A DNA stretch of 64,000 nt from Mesorhabditis belari (taxonomy: Eukaryota; Nematoda; Chromadorea; Rhabditida; Rhabditidae): contig CAUEEP010000741.1 of assembly GCA_958450365.1 (NCBI GenBank), positions 1,124,001 to 1,188,000 of the forward strand, in the 5' to 3' direction. A program made the position numbers and the translations under genes. Shown here piece after piece: positions 1-10,984 of the stretch. Each line of letters begins with the position of its first letter. Positions within the stretch are counted from its first letter, which is position 1. The notes beneath the pieces are model-generated. The model ran no database searches, was not told where the DNA came from, and saw only the letters and a program-made list of their open reading frames with translations.

Positions 1-480
1 TTTGCACTTTAAGCGCAATCCTAAGAGCCAACGATCTTTTTTCTGGGGTTAAACGCTCCAAAGTCTGGGGTGGCGTTTTCATTTCTTCAGACGAACGGAT
101 GCTTGGGATTAAAAAGGGTTCCACCCTGAAAAATCCCATCCCACTTTTACAATTTTTCAGAGAGGATTTGGCAAAACACACAAAGAAACTGACCCTCTTT
201 GACATCTTCATTGATCTATTGCCAACATTGGGTCAAAAACGGTTTTTTTCACAGATTTCTGCGAGAGATTTGTAACCTCCAAATTGGAGAAAAAGCAAAA
301 CGAAAACCACATTTAAACCCGCCACGAGCCCATTTTGGCTTACGGTAGCTTCCCATGATTTGTAAATCCATTTTCACTACCGTAATTATAGAATAGAGGG
401 CCGACGGTAGTCTGAAAATATTTTTCGTCTGTTTTTTGACCAAAGATTACCGTAAAACTCTAATCGAAGTGGAGCATCGA
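1..480. other. Non-coding stretch, nothing recognised
   Basis: No convincing exon is visible. The stretch contains partially self-complementary pieces (ACGGTAGTCT/TTACGGTAGCTT type) suggesting remnants of a foldback element, but no boundaries can be set. Confidence 0.4.
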
Positions 481-482
481 GT

Positions 483-640
483 CTAACTTTTACTCTCAAA
501 TAAACGCTCATATCTTGACACCAGTACGTTTGTTTCTATTTGCTTTGTTATCAAATTAAAGTGTAGAGAATGTGGTGACTTTTGTTTTATAACACTTTTA
601 TTTTTATCATTAACTTTTGAATGGAAAAAAGTGATTGAAA
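483..640. repeat. Dispersed repeat copy (family shared with 18.57, 24.73 and 24.91 kb)
   Basis: The segment with ACTCTCAAATAAACGC, TATCTTGACACCAGTACG and TAACACTTTTATTTTTA recurs with small changes at about 18570-18700, 24730-24870 and 24905-25065. It is non-coding in all copies. At 18.5 and 24.7 kb it is part of a longer duplicated block next to a mariner element. Confidence 0.75.
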
Positions 641-728
641 AACCGCAGGAAAGTCGGTTTTTCATCATTTTTCTAGGTAATATAGGGATTAAGCTTTCAA
701 TGAAACTGGGCAATGTTATCCAGTAGTC

Positions 729-801
729 GACAGTGTGACTGCGTGAGTAAGTGTTCACAAAGTTGCTTTTAGAGAGCCTGGTTCGAATCCGCTCACCGTC
801 A
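729..801 (+). pseudogene. tRNA-like sequence (degenerate)
   Basis: A 72-nt stretch ends with a B-box-like GGTTCGAATCC. Its ends can pair: GACAGTG with CACCGTC, six of seven positions. The D-arm can pair as ACT/AGT. No anticodon loop with T33 and a proper stem could be placed, and the T-stem pairs only partly, so this is probably a tRNA relic rather than a functional gene. Confidence 0.4.
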
Positions 802-1175
802 AATTATTTTGCTTTTTATTAAAACACCCCAAACCATTTTGGGGTGCGGTCAAAGTGTCTGTAAACTTGGGGCAGTTTAATTCAAAGTCAGCTTTACAAG
901 AAGGGGCAGCCACGCAAAGTATTAGTTATTTTTCACTCACTCCGTACAAAAAGCTGTTTTCCCCGGTTGTTCGCTGATTTGCCAGATCTGTTGGCCAAAA
1001 TGGCTCTGATCTGGCTAGACCATAGCCTCGGCTGAGTTTGGATCTCGGGATAGAACCTCCTGTTAAAAAGAAAACACACTGATCTCGAGATCTACACATC
1101 TACACAATCTGCTTCAATAAAACTCTACATCAAGCACCCTTCGGCATTCACCCTGTCCTTGAGTAACAGAGAGAT

Positions 1176-2986
1176 TTACTTGGATTGACCAACCAAAAGA
1201 TAGGGAGTTGCACCATATTTGTCGATCATTTCCTGAAGCTCTTTTATTTAGTTTCCTCACTTCCTTCTGAGCTATGATTTCTTGAATTAAGAATCTCCTG
1301 AATTAAGAATTTCCTGAATTTGCAAACCTGGAAAATGTGTGAAAGCGTCTTGAGTTCCTCCTTTCCAACGGTGAGATTCACCCCAAGCGGTGGGCCACTG
1401 CGTGATCGTCGCGTCTTCATCCATTTCCGACATGGATTTCAACTCTTTCCTGAAATCAGAGTCTTTTAAAAAGCAGATAATTGTTTAGAATTGTGTCGTT
1501 ATTCGTGTTCGTTTGTTATTCCGGTCGTAAATTAACAAACCAACATCGCCAAACCTGGTTCGATCACGGCTAAAAGCGCGTAAACGGAGGCGGCTCGCGC
1601 TCCCATTTGCTCCATCGGACAGCAATAGTTTTTGTGCTTTCTCTGGCTTCTAAATCACTCATTCTCATACTTTAAATTACACAATGGTACGCATTCAGAT
1701 CGTAGATTTACCGCATTTTTACGAACACCACACCATGGGGAGAGAAACAGAGATCCATAAATTATCTGGCGTAATCATCCGAGCTTGATTGAGCTTCGCC
1801 TTCGACTTTATTCAATGAGCTTTTTTCTGCAAAATTCCCTGTTTTTTTTTTGTTCATTTCGAGAAACAAGTCGAGTAAATTAAAGAAATTAAAGAAATGA
1901 ATGGGAAAGAATTGGAAATGGGAATTGAAACTCCGACGCTTTTCTACTACGCGGATACTACTGATTAATGGTGCTTTTTTTCTCCAAGAAGTAACAGGAA
2001 AGATTATCATCATCATCAATCCTGTCATCATTATGTTCATTGCTTTATAAAATCATTCTTCTTTCCTCAGGTATGTAATAAGGAAGTGAAGAAATTGGCA
2101 AGAAAGCTGATAGATTTTTGGAGAGGACTGAAAACTCGAGATTTTCGGAAGTGGATTGCTTTTTCCGCTATTGTTTTGCCCACTGCGCTATCGGGTACCT
2201 TAAAATGGCAATAAGAGAGAGATGGAAAAAGACAAGGAGGAAGAAGAAAAAAGCAGGAAGAAACAAAACAAACAAAAGAAGGAATTTAAGAAAGAACTAA
2301 AGGAAAGAAGAAGGAAGAAAGAAATAGAAGGTAGAAAGAAAGAGGGAGAACGAAAGAAAGATGAAATATAGTAAAAAAGGAAGGAAGTAGAAAGAAAGAA
2401 AGGAAGTGAAAAGAAAACGAAGATGGAAAGAAGAAAGAAGAAAGAAAGGAAGAAGGAAGGGAAGAAAGGAGGAAGCAAAGTACGCAGGAGGAAAGGATAA
2501 AGGAAAGGTAGAAAAGAAAGGAAGAAGAAAGGAAGGAAGAAGGAGAGAAAGAAAGGATTGAAGAAGAAAGAAAGAAGAAAGTTCGTGAAGAAGGAAAGGA
2601 ATGAAGTGGAAAGAAATGGAGCTGACTGACAGTCATAAGTTATGACTATTTTTCGCCATTTAACTCTTAGTTTTTATCTTCGAGCAATTGTTTATTCTAT
2701 TTCTTCACAAAGGCGCCGTGTCTTCTGCTCTTAATCCTGCAATTTTAACTGGCTGGTTTATAGCGGAAAATAGCCACAATATTATACAGTGTACCAAAGG
2801 TTGAAACTCACGGATTCTTGGTCGCCCCAAATTGGGCCAATCTCCGCACAGCTTTCAAAGTTTTTGACTTTGTCGATGCTAAAATTTCAGCCAGAACCAC
2901 ACCGACGATTTTCCTTGTGCAATGTACGCTCGATTGGTATAGACATCTTTCGATTGTTTCTCGTCTTCTGTCTTTGCAGCGAGCTT
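1176..2986 (-). CDS. Unidentified protein gene, 3' part (at least 4-5 exons)
   Basis: Minus-strand exons join in phase with nematode-type splice sites. Exon A is 2986-2928 (KLAAKTEDEKQSKDVYTNR). A 49-nt intron is followed by exon B, 2878-2812 (IDKVKNFESCAEIGPIWGDQ..), whose donor is GTGAGT. Exon C is 1649-1555 (KPEKAQKLLLSDGANG.., donor GTTTGG). Exon D is 1449-1328 (KELKSMSEMDEDATITQW.., rich in Trp: QWPTAWGESHRWKGG). A probable C-terminal exon is 1232-1176, ending in KYGATPYLLVGQSK-stop, although its joint to exon D is uncertain. A to D join without a stop and with matching phases (2, 0, 2). The 5' end was not found and probably lies at higher coordinates. I do not recognise the family. The A-D part is well supported as coding; the terminal exon is less certain. 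Confidence 0.6.
2215..2625 (+). repeat. Purine-rich (GA) low-complexity tract
   Basis: About 400 bases are almost entirely A and G on the plus strand, built from imperfect GAAAGAAGGAAG-type units. Apparent open frames here are Lys/Arg/Glu-rich or, on the other strand, Phe/Ser/Leu-rich, and are compositional artefacts. Confidence 0.85.
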
Positions 2987-3085
2987 CTGAAAAAGGAATG
3001 AAAAGGGAATGAATGAAATGAAAAAGGAAATCTTGCAATTATCCCTATAATGAAGCGAAGCAAGGGTTTCAATAAAGCAAAGTAA

Positions 3086-3425
3086 GGCTCAGTGGTAGAT
3101 TTTCGGAGAGGAGATTGATCTTGGCCTTGACCTGAAGCTTGCAGACGCGGATGCCTTAACCACCGTTTCAACCACAGCTCTTAACCACAGCTCTAATCAC
3201 AGCCTCTAACCACTGAGCTTATCCGGAGACCTCCTTAGGAGTTTAATCGCTTTGACTTGTGTTCTTTGAACACCCCTGAGAATACGATGATCATTCTCCT
3301 GATTAGTCTTTTTGGGATCACGGAAGGGTTCAGCACAAGTCCCCATTACTTCATTGCCCGGATGCTTGCTCAAAGTGCTGTATTTCAGGTAGAAAGGTAA
3401 GCTCTCCAACCACTGAGCTAAAAAG
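3086..3425. other. Cluster of tRNA box-A-like sequences
   Basis: Three pieces match the tRNA D-arm consensus: GGCTCAGTGGTAGA near 3088 (plus), GGATAAGCTCAGTGGTTAGAG near 3205-3225 (minus) and TTTTAGCTCAGTGGTTGGAG near 3402-3425 (minus). None is followed by an intact anticodon arm plus T-arm, so they look like tRNA or tRNA-derived relics. The interval otherwise holds CTCTAACCACAG-type short repeats. Confidence 0.4.
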
Positions 3426-3568
3426 GAGTTTAAGCTTAAAAATTGGTCACAAAAGAGGCCAGCAACAAAAAAAAATGACTTCAATTTCGAAAATCTTACA
3501 AAACCTTTTCAATATTTCTATTTAAATGAATTTATTATTAACTAATAATCGTTAATTCTTTAAAACTC

Positions 3569-4635
3569 GGGAGGGACAACAATCCTTTGTTTTGCTGACA
3601 TTTCGCAACTTTTTTCCGCACTAGCTCCATTAGCGCACCTTTTTTCAGTGTTTTAAAAAGCTCTAAAAACAAATATCAACCAATCTATTCCAAATGTTGT
3701 TTTCTAGGTATTCTAGGTAATTTTAGGGTGTAGAATTCAAATTTTGACATAACAGAGCGTGTGGAACCAATTTGAAAGACAATTTGAAAGCCAAAACGGC
3801 TAGATCAAATTACAAATTACAGAAACATGGTATAGGGCTGAACAGTCGATTTTTGTATATCATCCGTCCGCTCTGCTTCCCACAAGCCTGATATGTCAAA
3901 ATTTCGATTCTACGCCCTCTGGAGTCTTCGACTTGCTTGTGCTGGTGGCTCGGGACTCAGAGATCCAGTGGAAGTGATCGAGAGAAGAAGACTCAGATGC
4001 TTTCCGCCACGTAAACCAGAAGAACAGACTAGACAGATTGAATCGATATGGATTACGGAGTGGGTGCCACGAGACCAGAAGAGGCCCATCGGCCGACCAC
4101 GTAACCAGAAGAGGCCCAGCAACGAGGTGGAGCACAAGAGTGGCAACGACAGTCAGAGAAAGGATGGCTACCACCACCAGCACAAGCAAGCCCATCTGAG
4201 TCTTCTTCTCTCGATCACTTCCACTGGATCTCTGAGTCCCGAGCCACCAGCACAAGCAAGTCGAAGACCCAAGAGGGCGTAGAATCGAAATTTTGACATA
4301 TCAGAGCTTGTGGAAACAAACGGACGGAGTTATACAAAGAGAAAATCGGACAATTTTATTTTCTGTATTTTGATCTTAAGCTGTTTTGTCTTCAAATTGT
4401 CTTTCAAATTGGTTCCACAAGTTCTGATATGTCAAAATTTCGATTCTGCGCCCTGAAATTACCTAGAAAAACAACTTTTGGAATAGAAATTGGTTAATAT
4501 TAGCTTTTTTAGCTTTTTACCTTTTTAGAGCTTTTTTAAAACGCGAAAAAAGGTGCGCTAATGGGCAAGGTGCGGAAAAGAAGGTGCGCAAATGTCCGGG
4601 TGCGCAAAACAAAAGGTCGCATTTGTCCCACTCCC
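3569..4635. mobile_element. Foldback element (family A, GGGACAAATGCGACC ends)
   Basis: The ends are inverted copies of a motif related to GGGACAAATGCGACCTTTT plus repeated TTTGCGCACCTTTTTT. The same ends bound the shorter copy at 30.5 kb. A nested inverted repeat sits inside (about 3885-4010 against 4190-4310, both containing TCGAAATTTTGACATATCAG or its complement), so the element is almost a palindrome. The open frames in the centre are by-products of the palindrome. No transposase is present. Confidence 0.75.
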
Positions 4636-5369
4636 AAAAACTCAAAGAAAATCGAATTTTAAACAACAAACCTGTGCCTCACTGATGCATCCCTGAAAAT
4701 TCCCAATGTAAAAATTGTTTCGAATGTCGAACAATTTATCCACTGACATTTCGAATTTATCTAAATAAAAGTACTTTTTATAAAAGCGTTAGCTATGATA
4801 AGAATAAGAAAATCAACCCTTAACTGAATATTTTTAACTCCAAAAACCCACGACACGTCAAGAAGGGAAGCGAGAGTCGAAAAGACTTGGCTACCGCTTT
4901 TCGAGTTGTGTGCCAATTCGTTCGTGTCGAGACACAAAACGAACTCTTACTTTCCCCAAACGAAACACGCTACAAATGACGCTCATAATCCTTCGGTGTA
5001 AAGCTTTTCAAAAGATTATCTTGGCTAATTGTTTTTGATACTTTAGGCAAAGGATTGTAAGGGTATGCTGGCTTTAAATTAACATAGAAAACTGGGTAAG
5101 CTGGCTTTAAATGAGCATTTAAGATGACCAAATGAAATCAAAATGTATTACAATAGTCTTTCATTGTTAAATCGGATTGAGCACTATATTATTTACTTGT
5201 TAAACCAATCTTATTAACCTTATTAACCACTATAATTACTTGTTAGTAAGTATAGTAGTAATAAATATAGTAGTACTTGTTCAGTACTCACTATATTATT
5301 TCTAATAGAAGCAAAATTTTGGGGATGATGGTTGAAAAATAGAAGAAGCAATAGAAGAAGAAGAAGAAC
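4636..5369. other. Intergenic, nothing recognised
   Basis: AT-rich sequence without a supportable exon. Short duplicated phrases such as GCTGGCTTTAAAT occur twice near 5070-5110. Confidence 0.4.
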
Positions 5370-5930
5370 TGCTAATCGATCTAGAGCTTCTAATCGATCT
5401 AGAGCTTCTAATCGATCTAGAGCTTCTAATCGATCTAGAGTTTCTAATCGATCTAGAACTTCTAATTGATCTAGAGCTTCTAATTGATCTAGAGCTCTCT
5501 AATTGATCTAGAGCTTCTAATTGATCTAGAGCTTCTAGTTGATCTAGAACTTCTAATTGATCTAGAGCTTCTAATCGATCTAGAACTTCTAATTGATCTA
5601 GAGCTTCTAGTTGATCTAGAACTTCTAATTGATCTAGAACTCTCTAATCGATCTAGAACTTCTAGTTGACTTGAGAGCTTCTAGATGATCTAGAACTTCT
5701 AATTGATCTAGAACTTCTAATCATTAACTATGATTTAGAATCCCTGATCTAGAGCTTCTAGTTGATCTAGAACTCCTAATTGATCTAGAGCTTCTAATCG
5801 ATCTAGAGCTTCTAATCAATCCAGAACTGCTAATCGATTCTAGAGCTTTCTAGTCGATCTAGAACTTCTAGTCGATCTAGAGCTTCTAATCGATTTAGAA
5901 CTTCTAAATGAACTAGAACTTCTGTAGAAT
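5370..5930 (+). repeat. 18-bp minisatellite (TAATCGATCTAGAGCTTC)
   Basis: About thirty imperfect copies of an 18-bp unit containing the palindrome GATCTAGA or GATC..AGAACT are present. Variation is mostly C/T in ATCGATC/ATTGATC and G/A in AGAGCT/AGAACT. One interruption lies around 5720-5750. Confidence 0.9.
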
Positions 5931-5944
5931 TCTTTGGAAAAAGA

Positions 5945-6005
5945 ATTCTCAGGCTAATAACTCAGTGGTAGAGCATCAATCTGGTAAGCAGACGGTTCAA
6001 TTTCT
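5945..6005 (+). pseudogene. tRNA-like relic
   Basis: TAACTCAGTGGTAGAGCATC matches a tRNA D-arm and is followed by CTGGTAAGCAG and GGTTCAATTTC. The variable region is too short, the anticodon loop lacks a clear T33, and no acceptor pairing was found. Confidence 0.35.
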
Positions 6006-6525
6006 TTGATTTCAAATTCTTTCCCATTCACTCCCAGCAAATAGTAACTAAAATGAGAATGCGATCTGACTAAAGCCACTTTTTCTCTAAAATTTACTAT
6101 ATAATGGTCAATATTAGATTAGGCACTTGTAAAAATATCGAGAAAAGCAGCGTTATACATAATTCCGAACAAGATATACTATAGAGACTGGAGTTTAACA
6201 CTGGTTTTCTCAATATTTTTGCAAGTAAGCGTTTAATCTAATCTTGGCCACTATATAGTAGAATTTAATGGGGAATTTTTTCTTTTCCAAAGAATTCTTT
6301 CTTGTTTAGTTCTTTCTTAGATTGTTATTATCATTATTGCTTAATCAGTAGCTTCTCTTGCTTTCTCTTGCACTCTTGCATTCTCTTGCATTCACTACGA
6401 TAGTCAGAGAACCCAATTCTCCCGTTCAACTGATTTTAAAGCCTTCAAATTGTTAAAATCTTATTGTTTCTTTATGAGATTGTATTTGTATATTTTTATT
6501 TTTTAGATTAATTGTCAGATTAACC

Positions 6526-9500
6526 ATGGAAGAGTTGTCAAGCATTTCCCAAAGTCCACGAAATCCATCTTCTTCAAGAACAAACCCTTCCAAATCTTCC
6601 ACACCTTCAATTTGGGAAATCTCTAATAAATCCTCATCAAGCAATTCATCGAGTTTCAGTGATTTGAAAAGAAGAAATGAATTGCTTAGAATACAGGTTT
6701 TTTTTGAAAAGTTTTCTTATAATCAAAAATGTTTTTAGCTAAACAACGAGAAGCCGAATTGGCTAAGGAGAAGATGAAAAGAGATGAAAAAATTGGAGAA
6801 AAACTACAAGCACAAAGTGAAGCTGAACAAATGAAGGTGAGAAATTATTCAGTTTAAGCAAAAGAGTTAATATTAGGGTTGGTGAATTGAAAACTGTGGG
6901 ACTTTGAACTAAAATTTATTGAACATAAAACCATGAATTGATTCCAAATAATTTCCATTATTATTAACGACTTCTGCCCATTTTACAGGCAATTTGATTC
7001 CTCTTTCGTAGTAGGATTGGTTTGGTTTGATCTTGGTTTATGTGTGAGACAAGTGTGAGACTCAAAATGGAAGACTGGAGATGGAGGCTGAGATGTCCCA
7101 GTTTGAGCACTTTCTTCAAAAGAAACCCATTTTGGTGTCAATAGAAAAGTTGTAGAGAATCAAAAATTAGGCTTATAGCCAAATTTCCCAAAATATACAC
7201 TTAGTAGTTTCGCTTAAAATGCAAGTTTTGTGAAAATTCGCATTGGCATTCGAAAATTTGGCATTTCTTGAAAACCAGCTTTTGAATCGTTCTGAAAATT
7301 TGGATCTAACCTTGATTTTTGATTCTCTACAACTTTTCCATTGACACCAAAATGGGTTTCTTTTGAAGAAAGTGCTCAAACTGTCACATATGACAATAGC
7401 CCGCAATTTTCAATTCACCAACCCAATAGTTTTTAAATTTAAAAGCCAAGGGGAAGGGGTTTTTAAATTCAAAAGCAAATTCAAAAGCAGATTGAAAAGC
7501 AAGTTTAAAATCCCCTTCAAGTTAAAGCTGCTTTAAGCTTTAAGCTGATCAGCTTTATGCAAAAATTCAGGCAAAAATCGCAGCTCTTACTTTAATCTCC
7601 GATGATCTTCAACAAATCATTGTCGAGTTGTGAAGAAGAACAAGAAAGAAGATTGAGAGAATTGGCGACAATGTACAGAGGACACTTCGAGGAAATCACT
7701 GAAATGACGACGAGGCTGAGGAATGAGAATGGAGAGCTGAAGAAACGATTGACCGAACATCAGGCAAAGGTTGGTTAGGCTTCGGTTGGTTAAGGCTAAG
7801 AAAATTTCGTTTTCTTTTCCTTTTCTGAACTTTTCTAAACGTTTAGAATTTCTCTCATAGCCAAGAGAACAAATTTCTGCTTTGGGAAAACGATACTACG
7901 AAATCGGAATTGGAAAAGCTGAAGAATGAACTCGAGAATAAAGAGAAGGAAATCTCGGAGCTTAGAAATGGAGATCATTACCTAGGAAATTGGTGACAAC
8001 AAAAGCTCGCGCATGACGACGAATGCAAAGTAGGGTTTTGATTTTGAATCGATAGGATATTGTTGAATCTAATACTGATCATCGGATTTGATATTTTATC
8101 TAATGATCAGGTATTGAGAATGCTAAAAAGAGGACTTTCATATAGTTTGTTTCTATTAGTGAATAGGTTTTCTATTAATGAATGAGGTTCTGTTGGAAAA
8201 ATTACGGTTTTTAGATTGGAGCGAGTGATACAGACAACGGCACAGAGCACATCCACTCAATTGAACTCAATCAAGATGCAGTTTGAGGACAGAGAAAAAG
8301 AGTATGGACTGACGCTGACAAAGATTCGGAATGAGATGGAGTTTCTACAGAAAGAGGTGGTTCTTGAGTTCTCACACTGTTAACGCGCGTTAGCCGGCGT
8401 TCGTATATAAGATGCTGTTCGTATCTAAGCCGGCACTAGTATATAAGCCAAAGCGCGTATATAAGCTGGCACTCGGATATAAGCCGGGGCTCGTATATCG
8501 CCGGCACTCGTATCTAAGCTGGCACTTAGTGTATAAGCCAAAGCGCGTATATAAGCCGGCGCTCGTATATAAGCTGGCACTCGGAGCTAAGCCGATACCA
8601 GTATATAAGCCAAAGCGCGTATATAAGCCGGCGCTCGTATATAAGCCGACGCTCGTATATAAGCCGACGCTCGTATATAACCCGGCGCTCGTATATAACC
8701 CGGCGCTCGTATATAAGCCGGCACTAGTATATAAGCCAGCTCTCGTAGATAAGGCAGTGCTCATATGGTAAGCCGGCACTCTGGATATAAGCCGTATATA
8801 AGACCATTTTCAGCTCGAAAGACGAGAGAATCAAGTGAATCGTCTCACTCATCGACTCGACGAATTAACCATTGATAACAAAAAGATGTTGGATATTAAT
8901 ACGGTTCAGTTGATTGGAATTGAATTTAGTTTCAACATTTCAGGAACTTCGACACGATATCCGATGATGAGTTGGCTAAGTTGAAATCAGAGATCTCGAG
9001 ATATCGCAATGAACTCGACGAGTTGAGAGATCAAAATGAGAATCTAAAGTTTTCTTTTAAAGAGAACACACAACGAGGTGAGGCAAAAAGCCAAAAAGCC
9101 AAGCTCTAAAGCCAGTTTTATACCTGACTCTTCTCTCATTAGCTCAAAAGATCCAAGATATTCATCAAAAAGATTTGAATGGGATTTTTTAAACAAATTT
9201 ACTCTTTAGACCTTTTGTCGAAGGATTTTTTAATAAAGGCCAACCTAGGAAAAGTTTAAAATTGTTAAAAATCCGACTTTTTGAAAGAAAAAATTGAGAA
9301 AAAAAAATAGTTTGGCTTCAGTTGTGAATTCGTAGTAATATTGGCTAGATGAAAAAAACTGAGAAAATTTAACTAATTTTTTTTTTTCTTGGATTTGTTT
9401 AGATCAATTTCATTTTTTAATTTTAGACCCTTTAACAATATTCTGAAGTTTTCCCGGTACACAAGAAGAAGCTTGTGCTTGTTTTAAGCAAAAGCACTGG

Positions 9501-10021
9501 CTATTGATAAAATTTCATCGTTTAGCCTTGAATTTCATCGTCTAGCTTTGAATTTTATCGTTTAGCCTTGAATTTATTGTTTAATTGACCAAAAACGTTT
9601 AGCTTCATCAACAAAAGAAAGATACGAAATGGTCACTCATCAACAATATTGGAACAAGCACAAACTCTTATTAGGGCCCTGAGAAGCACAAGTAAGAGAT
9701 TTTATTGAATTTAAAGGCAAATACTTATTTCTAAGAAGCTTTTACGTCCTTTACATGCTTTTACATGCTTTTAGCTTTAGTTTTTTTTTCCATTGTTTAC
9801 ATGGTTTTAGATTTACGACCTTCTCGAAAAGTGACACTGCAAAATTTGAGCTGACAAGTCAGCACTTCGAGAATTGCAACGCTCAAGACTTGAACTTGCA
9901 GAAATTCGGGAAAAACATCGACAAGTGGAAAAAGATTGCGATGAAGAAAGGCAACAAAGGATGGATTTGACGGAGATTTTGCTGGAAATGAGCAAAGATC
10001 TACAAGAGATTATACAATGGA
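6526..10021 (+). CDS. Coiled-coil protein gene, exon joints partly broken
   Basis: A series of exons encodes heptad-rich, charged sequence. Exon 1, 6526-6696, starts MEELSSISQSPRNPSSS and is Ser-rich. Others are 6739-6836 (REAELAKEKMKRDEKIGEKL), about 7602-7769 (ERRLRELATMYRGHFEEITE), 7847-about 7990 (KSELEKLKNELENKEKEISE), 8215-8356 (KMQFEDREKEYGLTLTKIRN), 8814-8903 (LERRENQVNRLTHRLDEL), 8944-9077 (LKSEISRYRNELDELRDQNE), about 9603-9695, and about 9848-10021 (ALRELQRSRLELAEIREKHR). GT/AG sites flank most of them. Several joints (exon 1/2, 4/5 and 6/7) do not keep frame with the sites I can see, so the gene may carry indels, use unseen small exons, or be a decaying copy. ATG 7602 could be an alternative trans-spliced start. 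A mariner element lies in one intron and a minisatellite in another. Family unknown; it resembles cytoskeletal or centrosomal coiled-coil proteins only in composition. Confidence 0.6.
6873..7426 (-). mobile_element. Non-autonomous mariner element, copy 1
   Basis: The element is flanked by TA dinucleotides. The ends read TTAGGGTTGGTGAATTG and, inverted, TTGGGTTGGTGAATTG. The left end carries a stub of the transposase 3' end on the minus strand; the remainder is a non-coding shared body. It lies in an intron of the coiled-coil gene. Confidence 0.85.
8392..8805 (+). repeat. 18-bp minisatellite with TATATAAG units
   Basis: About twenty imperfect copies of GCCGGCGCTCGTATATAA are present. The unit is GC-rich apart from the TATATAA core, in contrast to the AT-rich surroundings. 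The array fills an intron of the coiled-coil gene and is open in two frames, which produces spurious YKP- or GLYTSA-type repeat frames. Confidence 0.9.
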
Positions 10022-10334
10022 GTAAGATTTTGGAGGCATGAATTTAAGCTGGACTGTTGACTGTGAGATCTTAGTAAACTAGTATAAGAAAGTATAAGAA
10101 AAATGAAGAATCAAGTACAATAGAAAAGGTGCGTTTCGGTTATTGCTCTCTTTGTTAGTAGCTGAAGTAAACTGAAGCTCAAAACTAATCGTTTTGAGCT
10201 TGAGGAATACGAAATGTTCGAAAGTTTACGAGGCTAAAAGATTTTGTTTCAATTTTTTCAAATTTACTTCCTTTAATATTTTTTTTATTTTTTGTTATTT
10301 TCTAATCAATTATTTGAAAAATCTTTAAAACTGG

Positions 10335-10605
10335 ATTCTCTCTAATAGTAGTGCACCCTGACCTACTTACCTACTTACCTACTTACCGTATTTTCTCTCT
10401 AGTAGTGAGCGTCGTCTAAATTCCTCGAAATCTCGAGAACCGCTTATCAGAACCTATCGATGCAATGGGTCGGAAAATGTATTAACAATTAGATCTTTTT
10501 GGGGGATTAGATTGTTGAACTTCTGTAAGCTTAGGAACTGTCAAATAGTCGTTAACTCGGCGCGGTCTGGCGCAGAAAAAGTACTCCATTAGAGAAAATA
10601 CAGAA
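10335..10605. mobile_element. Short TIR element (family B, TCTCTAATAGTAGTGCACCC), copy 1
   Basis: The left end is TTCTCTCTAATAGTAGTGCACCC and the right end CCATTAGAGAAAATAC. The body (CCTCGAAATCTCG..ACCGCTTATC..GGGTCGGAAAATG) matches copies at 10606-10832 and 32134-32351. No coding capacity. Confidence 0.75.
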
Positions 10606-10832
10606 TATTCTCTCTAATAGTAGTGCACCCGAAGCGTCGCTTTCTCTAATGCTCGAAATGCTGGAACCGCTTATGAACCTACATGTGGGGTCGGAAAATA
10701 GTAGCTAACGATGAGATCTAGTGGGGGAAATGAGGCTGAGCTTCTCCGAAAGCTTGGGAACTGTAAAATAGTCCTAAATTCGGCCAATGTAAGAGTGGAA
10801 GAGCGGCTCCACTATTAGAGAGAATACAGGAT
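10606..10832. mobile_element. Short TIR element (family B), copy 2, adjacent to copy 1
   Basis: It begins ATTCTCTCTAATAGTAGTGC and ends with CTATTAGAGAGAATAC. The internal sequence is diverged from copy 1 but collinear. The two copies are immediately adjacent, as a tandem or nested insertion. Confidence 0.75.
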
Positions 10833-10984
10833 ATTCCATTAGAAATGTCCTATTTTTTCAAATTAAATCTTTATTTAATGTGATTATTAACCCGGAGAAT
10901 TCTAAATTCCGCCAAAGGCTCAAGATCAACTTTGATTGATTGATTTCTCTTTGATCGAGATCAACGAAAGAGATCAACGAGTCA

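Noticed and set aside
3893..4282. Paired 119-129-codon frames on both strands
   Set aside because: They mirror each other because the region is an inverted repeat inside a foldback element.
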